From contig JAJFZO010000094.1 of the NCBI GenBank assembly GCA_021397835.1, forward strand, positions 6,796,001 to 6,860,000: DNA of 64,000 bases. Reading direction: 5' to 3'. Source of the DNA: Moringa oleifera (taxonomy: Eukaryota > Streptophyta > Magnoliopsida > Brassicales > Moringaceae). Every line of letters starts with the position of its first letter. Positions within the stretch are counted from its first letter, which is position 1. The position numbers and the translations under genes are program-made. Shown one piece after another: positions 48,603 to 59,412 of the stretch. The notes beneath the pieces are model-generated. The model ran no database searches. It worked only from the letters and a program-made list of their open reading frames with translations, and had not been told where the DNA came from.

Positions 48603-50832
48603 AATTATGTAAGTCAGTCTAGATGCCTTCAAAGCACTTCCTTTATATTGCAAACGTAGACATTTATTTGGTCTCCAACTAGCTAATATGCTTTTCCTTG
48701 AAACTGTAAATTTTACTGTTTGTTATTCTACTGGTGTTTCTCTCCTTGTTGCTGCTTAAGATGATACATCTCTTACATGTTACTGGTGTACTTCCATCTG
48801 TTGAACTTACTAGGAATAAAATGGTAAATTTGCTGAACCTGACAAAAGTTTGGAATTTTGGATGGTAGAAGACAAGTAAATGGAGCTGAGATTTCGTAAC
48901 CCCAAAGGCCTCGCTTTCCTCCTGTCTGTGTTAGTGACCCAAAACTAAGGGGGAAATGAAGGGGAGGAAGATAACTACAACGGTAAGCATCATAGATGAG
49001 AGTTATGGTCTCAATCTTTGTAAAGTGATGGTTTATATCAAGTTCTTACAATGCCATAAGGAGGTGCTAAAAAGAAAATGAATCTCAAGTAAGTGAAGAT
49101 AGGAAAATTTATAATGTCCTTTGTAATAAAAGGACCACACTGCAAAGTTTAGAAAAACACTGCCCTATCTTAGTATTACTATTGCATTACCTAGAGGTGG
49201 GTTCAGGTTTGGCTTTGAACAATCGGCTTAATCAAATGTTATGATGAATTGTAACTTAAATCGTTAAATTTTAATTTTAATTAAAATTTAGTTTAAAGTG
49301 ATTTAAGTTTCGATTTATAAATAGTTTAAGTTTAAATTCAGATTGAGGTTCAGATTAGACTCATAATCTTTTAAAATAAATTTATTTTAAAAAATTTTTT
49401 AATAAAAATAAGATGATTAAGTAGGTCATATTATTTTTATTAATGCATATATATTTAGAATTAAATTATTTTATATATTTTTAAAATTAAATAAATTTTA
49501 TATTTTTTAAATTAAATTATTATATATTTTTAATTAATTTAATTAAAAAACAAATCGAAATCATTGGTTTTAAAATATCGATTTAAATGTTTTATAAATT
49601 ATAACTGAATTATTTTTAAAATAATTTTAGTTATGATTTAGTATTGAAATCATTATACAATTCATCACTTTGAATCATATTCACCTTACATCTACTTATT
49701 TATTTGGACTGACGTGTCAAAAAAACCCTAACATTTCCAAAAGTCATGCCCCTTACATGTACAGATGAAGAGACTTGGTTCCTGACTTCTACATGACTCA
49801 GAGATTCTGCTTTGATGAGGGACCTGGTTCCTGAAGCCTTCATGACTCAGGTTCAGCTACGTTGATTGTCACATCTCAATTCTCAAATGGTTCAGCCATG
49901 GTCTATGTCTCCAGGTCCCCTTTGGACAAATGGGGTTGCCTAATAGTAGAAATGAGTGCATCCTGGGATATATTTGCGGTAATTCTAGTGGTACCAAATA
50001 GTGTCCTGGATTTCATTATACCAGTTGATGTGGACTTAATGCTAAATTGTCTATCAGTTCATTGAACATGGGCGATCTTGCTAGTTTCTATGGACTTTGA
50101 GGGGAGTGAATTCTGTCCTAGAGGAGATGTGGCCAAATGAGAACTGGTACTGATTATATTATATGTTCTTGGCTTTGGTCGATTAATGTTGCGTTGGCAT
50201 ATGTACTTCTCCAGTTTCCTCCATCTCCATGATCTATTCATCATTGTTCTGGAGCTGACATCATCTTCATTCTCAATGCACCATGTGAATGTTAGGGAGC
50301 TTACACCATTTTTCTTTTGTTCCACAGAAGTGAACATTCATTTATACTAAAGTAAGAATTTTTCTATGCTTTGATTGCCACCATCTGAATGGACCTGAGA
50401 AAAGTTTTCATGCTATGGTATTGTCGATGGGACCTTAACGTACGTTGTGGTTCTTTCTCTATTGAGTGTTATGCAATATCAAGTTCTGATGAGAAAGTAG
50501 TTAATCTATTGTGAAGATAGATGTCGTATTGCAAGCGAAAATGTCAAAAGTTTTCAAGTGAAACTATACCTCCGTCCAAGAAGTTCAATTCCATGAGTAA
50601 AAGATACCCACAGCACAAATTAGAAATCATAGACGCCCAGAACACAATAAAGGGGAGCTGCAAAGTATCAAGTATCAAAAGAAATCTTGGATTTCAGCAA
50701 TTCAAAAACAATTGCCTGCAATAAATGAAGAAATCTCATGGCTTTTCTGCCCTTTCTTGCTGCTTGTATGAGTATATACCACGTACATGAGTGCTTAATT
50801 GATTTCCTTGTCTGATGGAATACACTTCTCCC
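48603..50832. other. Intergenic DNA
   Basis: The 3' flank of the PPR gene, then AT-rich DNA at about 49240-49680. An imperfect direct repeat with a 50-bp period lies near 49763-49860 (GGTTCCTGA...CATGACTCAG twice). No gene is recognised; open frames at about 49862-50337 and 50521-50724 resemble nothing known to me. Confidence 0.45.
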
Positions 50833-52161
50833 TCAAGATACCATGGGACCCCCTGGGGCTTCATGATCACTTGCCACTGTCAAATTGCACACCACAAGTA
50901 TTATTACATGTAAGATCAAATATATATCTTGCTATTCACGGCAACATATTGCATGTGAGATAAGATTATTTGATGCGGACATAGGTTAACCCCTAACAGC
51001 TCTATATCATAAGCACATGTCTATTTACAAGTCAGGTTCAGAATTTAGATCTTTTATCAAGGTCATTGAATTTGTTCTTAATCATTAAATTCAGAGTTTT
51101 AGAAATTAATCATTGAATTTCTAACTACTCGTTGATTCATAGCGATAGAATGAAAAAAGAAATGATAGGAACTATATAACCTTTTGATGGAGATGGAACC
51201 ACAACGACATGCATGGTTGTGTTGTTTGGAGGAAGATGTAACCGAAGGGGATAGAGATTCCCATTCAAAGGATTACGAGAACATACGCTCACATCATAAA
51301 TCTCTGTTTCTTCCTCCAACCTTTCTTTCAATTCCTCAACCCCCATACCCTTAAAAGTGAAACTTTGCTCCCCTCTGGCTTTATCAACATTGCCATCTTC
51401 ATCAGCAACCTCATAATATATAAGCCTCCCTTGAACTTTCAATGGTGTGACCTCCAACGAATCATCAGACTGCACAGAAAAACCAGAAAAATGAAAAAGA
51501 AAAGAAAATCCGCGTCAAATTTCATTGCATTAATCATACAAAAGCTTGATTTCAATGATAGTTGGCTATATCAAACCTCTAGCCTGGACATGTTAGGGGA
51601 CGACCCAGATGAGTATGGTGAGGTTGGTGATGACCCAGGCTCAGAAAGGTCAGCTTCCTCTTTGGGTTTCATGGGATGTGGTGGCGATGGTGTAGGAGTT
51701 AGGGCTTTCACTCGAATCTCCAAAACATCCACATCCCATAGAACCCAATCTTGTGTTGCAGTTCTATGAGGAATGTCATGTGTAATGGAATTCCTCCACG
51801 GTGGTAAGCCGCCATTAGCACGCAGGTATTGGCCGTAACGCGTCCGGAGTCTGACCTGCACACCCTCCCTAATGGGCTCCCATTCTACTGAAGAACCCAA
51901 CCTTTTGGGCACAGTTTGCAGGACCTTCTTCCCTGTCATCCCAAATAGAAATGGCATGTTAGAGGCTGTTAGGTATTTTCCATAACAGCTTTTCAGACGT
52001 ATAAAATCTGCATTATTGTCGTGGATCTCCACTGTCCATCTTGCATTCTTGCATGTTCCGTTCCGATCTTGGCAAACTGTTTCTTCATCATCTTCTGCTA
52101 ATAAATATTTGTCATGGTGGCTACGCAGGCGAACCACCTTTGCCTTGTGGAAGATCTCCAT
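50833..52161 (-). CDS. DUF569 (fascin-like beta-trefoil) protein, three exons, about 305 aa
   Basis: A plant protein of the DUF569 family, related to the actin-cross-linking fascin fold; molecular role unknown. Exons: 51577-52161, 51181-51469 and a 44-nt last exon at 50833-50876. Phases agree (0, then 1). Exon 1 holds the trefoil-type N-terminus FHKAKVVRLRSHHDKYLLAE, then RLKSCYGKYLTASNMPF and RLRTRYGQYLRANGG, three repeats of the R-L-(R/K)-x2-Y/H-x-K/Q-Y-L pattern, and a Pro/Ser-rich linker. Exon 2 carries the second conserved block, VSVCSRNPLNGNLYPLRLHL and PPNNTTMHVVVVPS. Without the third exon the frame would read through into intron sequence; with it the protein ends SKVASDHEAPGGPMVS. 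The frame is intact. Confidence 0.9.
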
Positions 52162-55100
52162 TTATGATATCCTGAAACATATATAAACAAGGGAAGGTTG
52201 CGTCCTGTCAGAATCTCAAAAAACAAAACTTCAAATGAAGATAAGAAAATGTACTAGAATTATAAAACAAATGGGTTTTCATTGCAAAAGATGAAGGATG
52301 TGAACAAATAACGTGCCGGGAATAAGGATGGCCTGGAGACGGTAAGAGAGATGGCCGTAGAACTGTTTGGGACGCGAGAAAATGTTGGTGGCAAAATGTT
52401 TTAGGCTGATATGATGACGCAAGATCTAGAAATTAGGAGATTATACAATGAAGTTCTTGGTGTTGTTTACGGCACTGAAGGAAAAGAATCTATACAAATA
52501 TTTATATATGTATATATATAAAAGGCAAACCATAATATAGTGTGATTTGCATTATAAATATATATAATCTTGGCTAATAAGAAACAAACAACTAAATAAT
52601 AAGTTAGCCCAGTCTTTCTTCCCATGAATCTCAGAAACCTTTTTTCTTTTATTTTTACTAGTTTTCATAAACTTCTCATCTGTAAACACCTCCCTTTCAT
52701 AACACGTGTAAATTACCTTCTAACACTTCCGACATTGTTTCTGCCACTTGGACATCATAATCAGTGCATCTGTTCAAGCACCATATCATAGCATTTCCTG
52801 ACAAAATTTGAAATTTAAAATTTACCTATACTCATAATTCTCTCTTTTATATATTTTTTTAAATAATTGTTATTTAAACTCATTCAATTTTTCATTTTTA
52901 ATTTTTTATTGTGAAGAACGACATTTCCTCCATTTTTAAAGTTGATGGGCAAAGCAAATGGAAGATAGTTGTGGGGCAAAGGCTAATTGTTGTGAAGGAA
53001 CCGACAAATGACTACATCTTAATGGACAACCGTAGTAAAATTATTTTATTATTTATAATATTTGTCACGTATATAAATTATTTTAAATGAATTTTCTGTT
53101 TTGTCAGATTTTAAGAATTTTTTTAGTTTATTTTTTATGGGAATAAGGGTTATTACACTTTCATTTTTCACCGGTGTCACATGTATTCAACTTTTCAATT
53201 GAATAATTATTGAAAAAATTAAATTAAATAACTTCAAAAAATTAATAAATATAATAAATACTAATGAAAAAATATCAGATCTATAGCATGCATGTACTGT
53301 ATCTGATTTTAATAATTCAAATAAATAAAGATAAGTATAAATGACTAATTCAACAAGTTAGGCCAATCTTTTTATATAAAATCAGTTAAATCAATCTTTT
53401 GTACTTTATCTTATTTTTTTTAATTTAAATACAATTTGAGCTACTTAAATCAATAATATTGATATATATATATATAAATTAAACTCTAATTATTTACATA
53501 ATGTTTAATTTAATTCAAGACACTAAAATATTTATCCTTGTTAGTATCTTGAGATACTGAAGATATTTATCCTATCCTTTTTTAAAAAATATTTTAAATG
53601 CCATAAAATATGTAGCTATTTGGGAATTTATATTTCTTCAAAATTCGTGTCAATCTTTTTAAAAAATGTGAGAAACTGATATCCAACTAAATTATCAATA
53701 AATTGTGCTAGCTTTTATATACGAATTTTTTTCACTCGTTAAAATTTTTTATTTATTTTATATTATTAATCAAAACTTTATATTTAAAAAATGACAAATC
53801 AATCTTGATCTATCAATTTAATATTAAATTAAACTTTAATTCAAATAATTATGAAAAATTATGAGTATTTTTATTATTGAAGTGCCTAAAAATAATCCAA
53901 TAATTTTTAGTTCTATTTCAAATCCATTTCTCTAATTGGAATAAGTTTTCATACAATAATAATTTTTTATGATTTTTTTAAAAATTTTAATGATATAATT
54001 TTTAAAAAAATATATTTTGAGTACTCAAAAAATTTTAAAACTTTTTTAATGTAAATTAATATTTTTTATATTTATAAAAAATTTAAAGTTAAAATTCATT
54101 ATATAAAATCTCTAATTTGAATATCTCAAATTTTTAAATTTTTGATAAAATTCAATTTAATCCAAATTAATACATCAGCATTTGTCACTTTTAAATATAA
54201 AAATTTGATTGATAATGTTTGATAAACATTAAAATTTATATAATTTTTATTTAAAATAATTTGTATTTAATTTTAATATAATATAGTAATTTTGTATTTA
54301 CTTTTAAAATGTATTTATTATTTAAAATAAAATCAAGATATATTAGATAATTTTTTTTCTCAATTTTACTTCAAGTGGAAAACTAAAACTGAAGTAATCT
54401 CACTTTAATTCGAATTTTATTTAATATAATTATTTTATTTTATTTAAAATTGTAGGATAATATATTTTTTATATAAAATCATATATTTGAATTATTATCA
54501 TCAATGAATTTATTCTTTTAAGTCATATAAACATATTTTAAAATAAATTCAAATATTAAAATTAATAAATTATATGTATTTGCTTTTTAGAATAAATTAT
54601 AAGTATAATTTAATTAAAATTTATAATAAACATTACCTATTTTATTTCAATCTCAAATTTTAAGTTATTAAACAAAAAATTAATATAAAAAATTTTAAAA
54701 AATCTTATACTTGAATTAGATCAGTTTCCTCTTTGACATCTGATTCTAAAACTATTCAAACAAATCTCTACCTATAAATTTAAGTTTAATTAAGCTTTTG
54801 GTACAATATCTTATTTCAAATAAATACTAAGTCAATGGGGACAGTTCCAACTTCAAGAGAACTTTTTAAGCCAAAAAAAAAAAAAACAATTTCTTTAAAT
54901 TTTAATTTCTTTCAAAAATAAATACATTGATAAAAAAATTAATTAGAAATTTCATCTGAATCTAAAAAAGCTATAAATTAAATATATCTCGCAATCTAAG
55001 TATGAATTTATCTATCATGTGTTTATTAATTAGGATAAAGAATCAAAATTAATCCACATTTTTGTGATTATTTTTATGATAAAATAATGAGAATGAAAAT

Positions 55101-56382
55101 ATATAAATTTTATTTAAATTTAAAATTAAGAAATAAGAGTGACAATTCTAAAGTGTCCATAAGATTGATATTTTTATTTTTGAAATACAAATAGATTATT
55201 ATTTTATTTATTTTTAAATATTTAAATAAAACAAGAAAAAAATAAAATGTCCCCTAATTTATTTCTTTCTCTATTAGTATTTTTAACTGAAGAAACATCT
55301 AGATAAAATAGAAAAAAAATTTATTCATTATCCCTAAAAAAATTAATGTTTGATTCTTTATTTTTAATTTATTTTTTTTAAATCTAAATTTAAGTAATGT
55401 TTATTTATGTTTTATAATATTATGATACTTGTTAAAATAATAATATTATTTTTTTAATTAAAAAATATAAATCTACTTAAAATATATACCAAATAAATTT
55501 GTAACATTTTATTTCGATTCTGTCTTCAAGTAAATAGGTGTATATGGTTCTGATTTGAAATATCAAATAAATAGTTTATTTTAAATTTTTTTTTTTATTT
55601 TAATTCTTATCCACTTTGATTTTTGTTCATTTTTAATTTTATTCAAAATTTTATTTATTCTGACTTTTATCCAAATTTGCTATCCATTCTTATTTTTATT
55701 CAAATTCTTATCAATTTTAATTCTTATCAATTTTAATTATCGGATAAATAAACATACTACTATTTTATTTTGTGATGTATCATAATTATATTCTTTTTTA
55801 TACTTAATGTGTTTGATATAAAAAATTCACCAAAAAAATTTAAGAAAATGAATAAAGAGAAGAGAAAGAAAGAAAAAGAAGTGATATGCGGTTTTATTTT
55901 TATTATTTTCTTAAATTTTATAAAAATACATATTATTTTATAATTGATAATTTTTGTTTCATCCTAATTCGATATAATTTGATCAATTAAAATTTGACTG
56001 AAGACTTTCTAAATTTCAAGATATCTTTGAAAAAATATATATAATTTTTATTTTATAAATAAATTTTTTAAAAAATAATTCAAATAAACATAATATTTAA
56101 TAATATCAGTATATCTCCTACCAGAAGTCCAGTAGCAGTGAACAAATAGGAAGCAGATTTACTTCAAAAGTGCCAACAAAACCCATCTTACCTGTCTTAT
56201 CGGAATTGAAAAGCTGAGTGCGTCTTGATCGTTTTAATAACAGTCAGAATTAACCCTCCGAGATCTATTCTGACTCGATGAGGTTCCTCCAGGCACCGTT
56301 GTTCTTTTCTGCAATCTTGATTGCCGAATACCTCTCCATCTTTTCATCTGTTTATTACCCAAACTTCTCGTGCTGGATCGTG
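52162..56382. other. Long AT-rich intergenic stretch
   Basis: About 52162-52450 is the leader and promoter side of the DUF569 gene. From about 52800 to 56100 the sequence is extremely AT-rich with many A and T runs. I recognise no coding, RNA gene or intact transposon. The last 250 bases are the upstream region of the LBD gene. Confidence 0.5.
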
Positions 56383-57165
56383 ATGACCGGTAAAGGAGGC
56401 CCAGGACAGGCATGTGCAGCCTGCAGGTACCAAAGAAGAAAATGCACCAAGGACTGCGTTCTTGCACCTTATTTCCCGGCTGATCAACCGAAGCTATTTC
56501 TGAATGCCCACCACCTGTTTGGTGTGAGCAACATCATGAAGATACTAAAGCGCGTACCGGACAAACAGAAAAAAGAAGCCATGGAATCTATGATATATGA
56601 GTCTACCACGCGCTCGCGCTTCCCTGTTCATGGTTGCCTGCAGGTCATATTCCATCTCCATCTCCAGTTACAACAGGCCGATGAACTGCTTCGCCGTCTG
56701 AAAGCAAGGATAGAAAATTTCAGGAATCTTGAGCCCCAACTTAGGGCTGCAGCCCTATCTCATAATCTTAAGTCACGCAGTACAGCTTCTACCGGTAAAG
56801 TCCCACCAGTTTATCAATATCAATCTTCTGGTGTTTCGAGGTCTTTGACCCCAAATGATTTCAGTTTGAATCGATCACATATTGACCCCAATGTTATGAA
56901 GACGGTGTCACCGGTTAAGGGTTCACACTCTTATGACAGCAAAATATCCAATGATATCCGGGCTGTTGTTACTCAGTCCCAGCTTAATGTGCCACTGAGA
57001 TCTCAGATTCAACAAGAAGTAAGCAGTTTTCATGATTACGGTGATACGTTCCTTGATACTTTTTACAATGAACAATCTAACATTGAATCGAGCGAAGCTC
57101 ATGGGTCAAGGTGGGTTGGCACTATCTTTAAAAACAAAGTGTCACAAGATATAAACAGTGTCTAG
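56383..57165 (+). CDS. LOB-domain (LBD/AS2) transcription factor, LBD22/LBD27-like, 260 aa
   Basis: A plant-specific nuclear DNA-binding protein. The zinc-binding C-x2-C-x6-C-x3-C block is intact (CAACRYQRRKCTKDC, residues about 11-25), followed by APYFPADQPKLF and the GAS block (NAHHLFGVSNIMKILKRV), then SRFPVHGCLQVI. The C-terminal helix of the domain (LQLQQADELLRRL) lacks a clean L-x6-L-x3-L-x6-L zipper, as in class II members. The start is placed at the MTGKGG Met (56383); the frame extends 35 codons upstream from 56278, but that stretch has no LBD resemblance. The single exon has no in-frame stop. From memory it is closest to Arabidopsis LBD27 (SIDECAR POLLEN) and LBD22, so a pollen role is possible but is inference. 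Confidence 0.88.
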   Translation: MTGKGGPGQACAACRYQRRKCTKDCVLAPYFPADQPKLFLNAHHLFGVSNIMKILKRVPDKQKKEAMESMIYESTTRSRFPVHGCLQVIFHLHLQLQQADELLRRLKARIENFRNLEPQLRAAALSHNLKSRSTASTGKVPPVYQYQSSGVSRSLTPNDFSLNRSHIDPNVMKTVSPVKGSHSYDSKISNDIRAVVTQSQLNVPLRSQIQQEVSSFHDYGDTFLDTFYNEQSNIESSEAHGSRWVGTIFKNKVSQDINSV

Positions 57166-59412
57166 ATCAATGTTACTTGGTGCTAATGAATCTCCTGTGC
57201 AGTGCAGAATTATCAGCAGAAGATACAGAACTATTGGTTCAACTTCTGATGCCACGTGATGAATTCAAACGTGATACATGACGGCTCTGGGATGATTCCA
57301 TGGCTCGCACTCAAAAATTTTGATCTTCCTTGTCATAGTATCATATATTATATCTTCTGTACAGGTCATTAATTATTTTATTTTTTTATGGAATAAGTCA
57401 TGTATGTAGCCACGACATTAGAAGCTATATATATATATTTTTTAAAAAAATTCATGTACATTGTGGTTACTTTTTAGATTTAATTTTATTCAATGAACAT
57501 TTAGATTTCAGTGTTGTTTTTTATAATTTATTCTTAGATACGATTCAATATAATTTAAATATATTTGAATAATGTATTGTATTAAATTATATCAAACGTG
57601 ATCACATTAATTTGACACAATATAAAAATGATGTTATTTAAAATAAATTGCAGAAATAATTGTAAAAACTAAAAAATAAATTTAAAAAATTAGTGTGAAA
57701 GATGTTTTTTATGTTCAACAATATCATGATGCACATAAATAACAATGATGATGCACATGAGTAAAAATACAATACATTTGAAATTTAAATCTTTTAAATA
57801 TCAATATTTTATTTTTTAAATAATAAACAATAAATTATTAATTTTTTATTTTTAAAAACTATGCAAAGAGAAAAAAAAACTTTTATGTAAAAAAAAAGAG
57901 TAAAAAATAAAGACAATTTAAAAAAAAATGCTTAAATGAAACAAATTATTATGATGAACTCATTATAGAGCATTTTTGTTATTTTTTCAATATGGATTAT
58001 ATTTTTGAAGTTCATTTATGTGTTTTATTTTTAATTACTATATTTTAACTAAACTTATTTTTTTAATCAAATAATTATATACATCAACCCATAATATATA
58101 TTTCAACACATTTATGTACATTTATAATACATTTTTGTGTCTTTTTTAATGCATTATGTGATTATGTGGAGTGCATCTGCACATTATGATCCTTCAACGT
58201 ATAGAAAACAGATATACTTTAATATGCTTTGCCTTTCAAGAAGGTTCAAAAATCTTAACAAGGCAGAATTTCTTTTTCTCTCTTTCACAATGGAATTTTA
58301 ACTTCTAGGAAATGTACTGCAATTGAGCCTCACCAAAATCACTTGGTTTCTGGTGGTTCTGTTTCCATCTTTAGCAGTGCAACCCTTATCGCCTGTTTGC
58401 TGATCTGCTTCAAGTTTTTGATCTTGTTTCCAGCTTGTTTTCTCTTATGAGGACTGCAATAGCGTCACTGAAACAAAATTAACCAAACCAACCTTTTTGT
58501 TTTAAACTATTTTCTCCATTCACAAACGCACTTGTTTGCTTCTCTGCTGTTGATGTCAAATTTCGTCAAGTTGATTGATATTATCTTCTACGGGTGTTTT
58601 TGGTTGTCTGAATCTTAGATCCCCGATTTGTGTCCGAGGGTTGTGTTTTACAGGCCATCAATGGTTGTCATTTTTGTGAGGTATTATGCCGAATTGATCG
58701 ACCGGTGTTTCCAGAGAGTGAACTGAAGTCGTGCGTCTGTCGTCCTTGTACTATCATGTACGAAACACTGTAACATGCAGCATGTATTAATTATTAGGTA
58801 TGTGCTGGACCTTTAATCTTAGCACCGCCCTGCGGGCTAGTAAGCTTTGGGGTAGTTGGACCTCCAAGCAGCAGCCACGCTATGAGGACTTGAGCTTCCT
58901 CCATCAGTAATGATGCCTGGTGTTTTATATGTCTAACGTGTGCCTTTTCTTTTCTTTTCTCAGTAATGCATCAAATGAGTATTCATCTTAAAGTAAACAA
59001 TGACGGACCTGTGCTCCATTGTCTTATATTGTATAACCTATTATTTTAGTGTTGCGTCTAATCTCTTCAATCCACGGATGTAGATGTAAATGTCGGATGT
59101 CTACTAGAGCAAAACAGACAGATTTAGTACTAACACTTATCAGTATGAATTAAAGGGCACTGTTAAATTATTGGTAAGGAGTTAAAGAAAACGCTGATAA
59201 ATTATTTAATAGTGCTAGGAAAGTTCTTTTTTTGAATTAGTATTTGGAAAGTTCTTGGAACATCTTACTTTTGAGTTTATTTTTATAGTCTGGTCTGTTG
59301 GGTGTCAAAACCAGCGGCTTGATCTTTCTCAGTACTTTCTTGGGGAAGATTAAAAGGCGATGCTTGTTCATTATTATTTCTGAGCACTGATTAATCTACT
59401 TTCTCTTCTCCA
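57166..59412. other. Intergenic DNA between LBD and HIPL genes
   Basis: The LBD 3' flank and AT-rich DNA to about 58140. The stretch 58790-58925 has higher G+C and carries overlapping 36-codon ATG frames on both strands, discussed as a finding. No known gene or RNA family is recognised. Confidence 0.4.
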
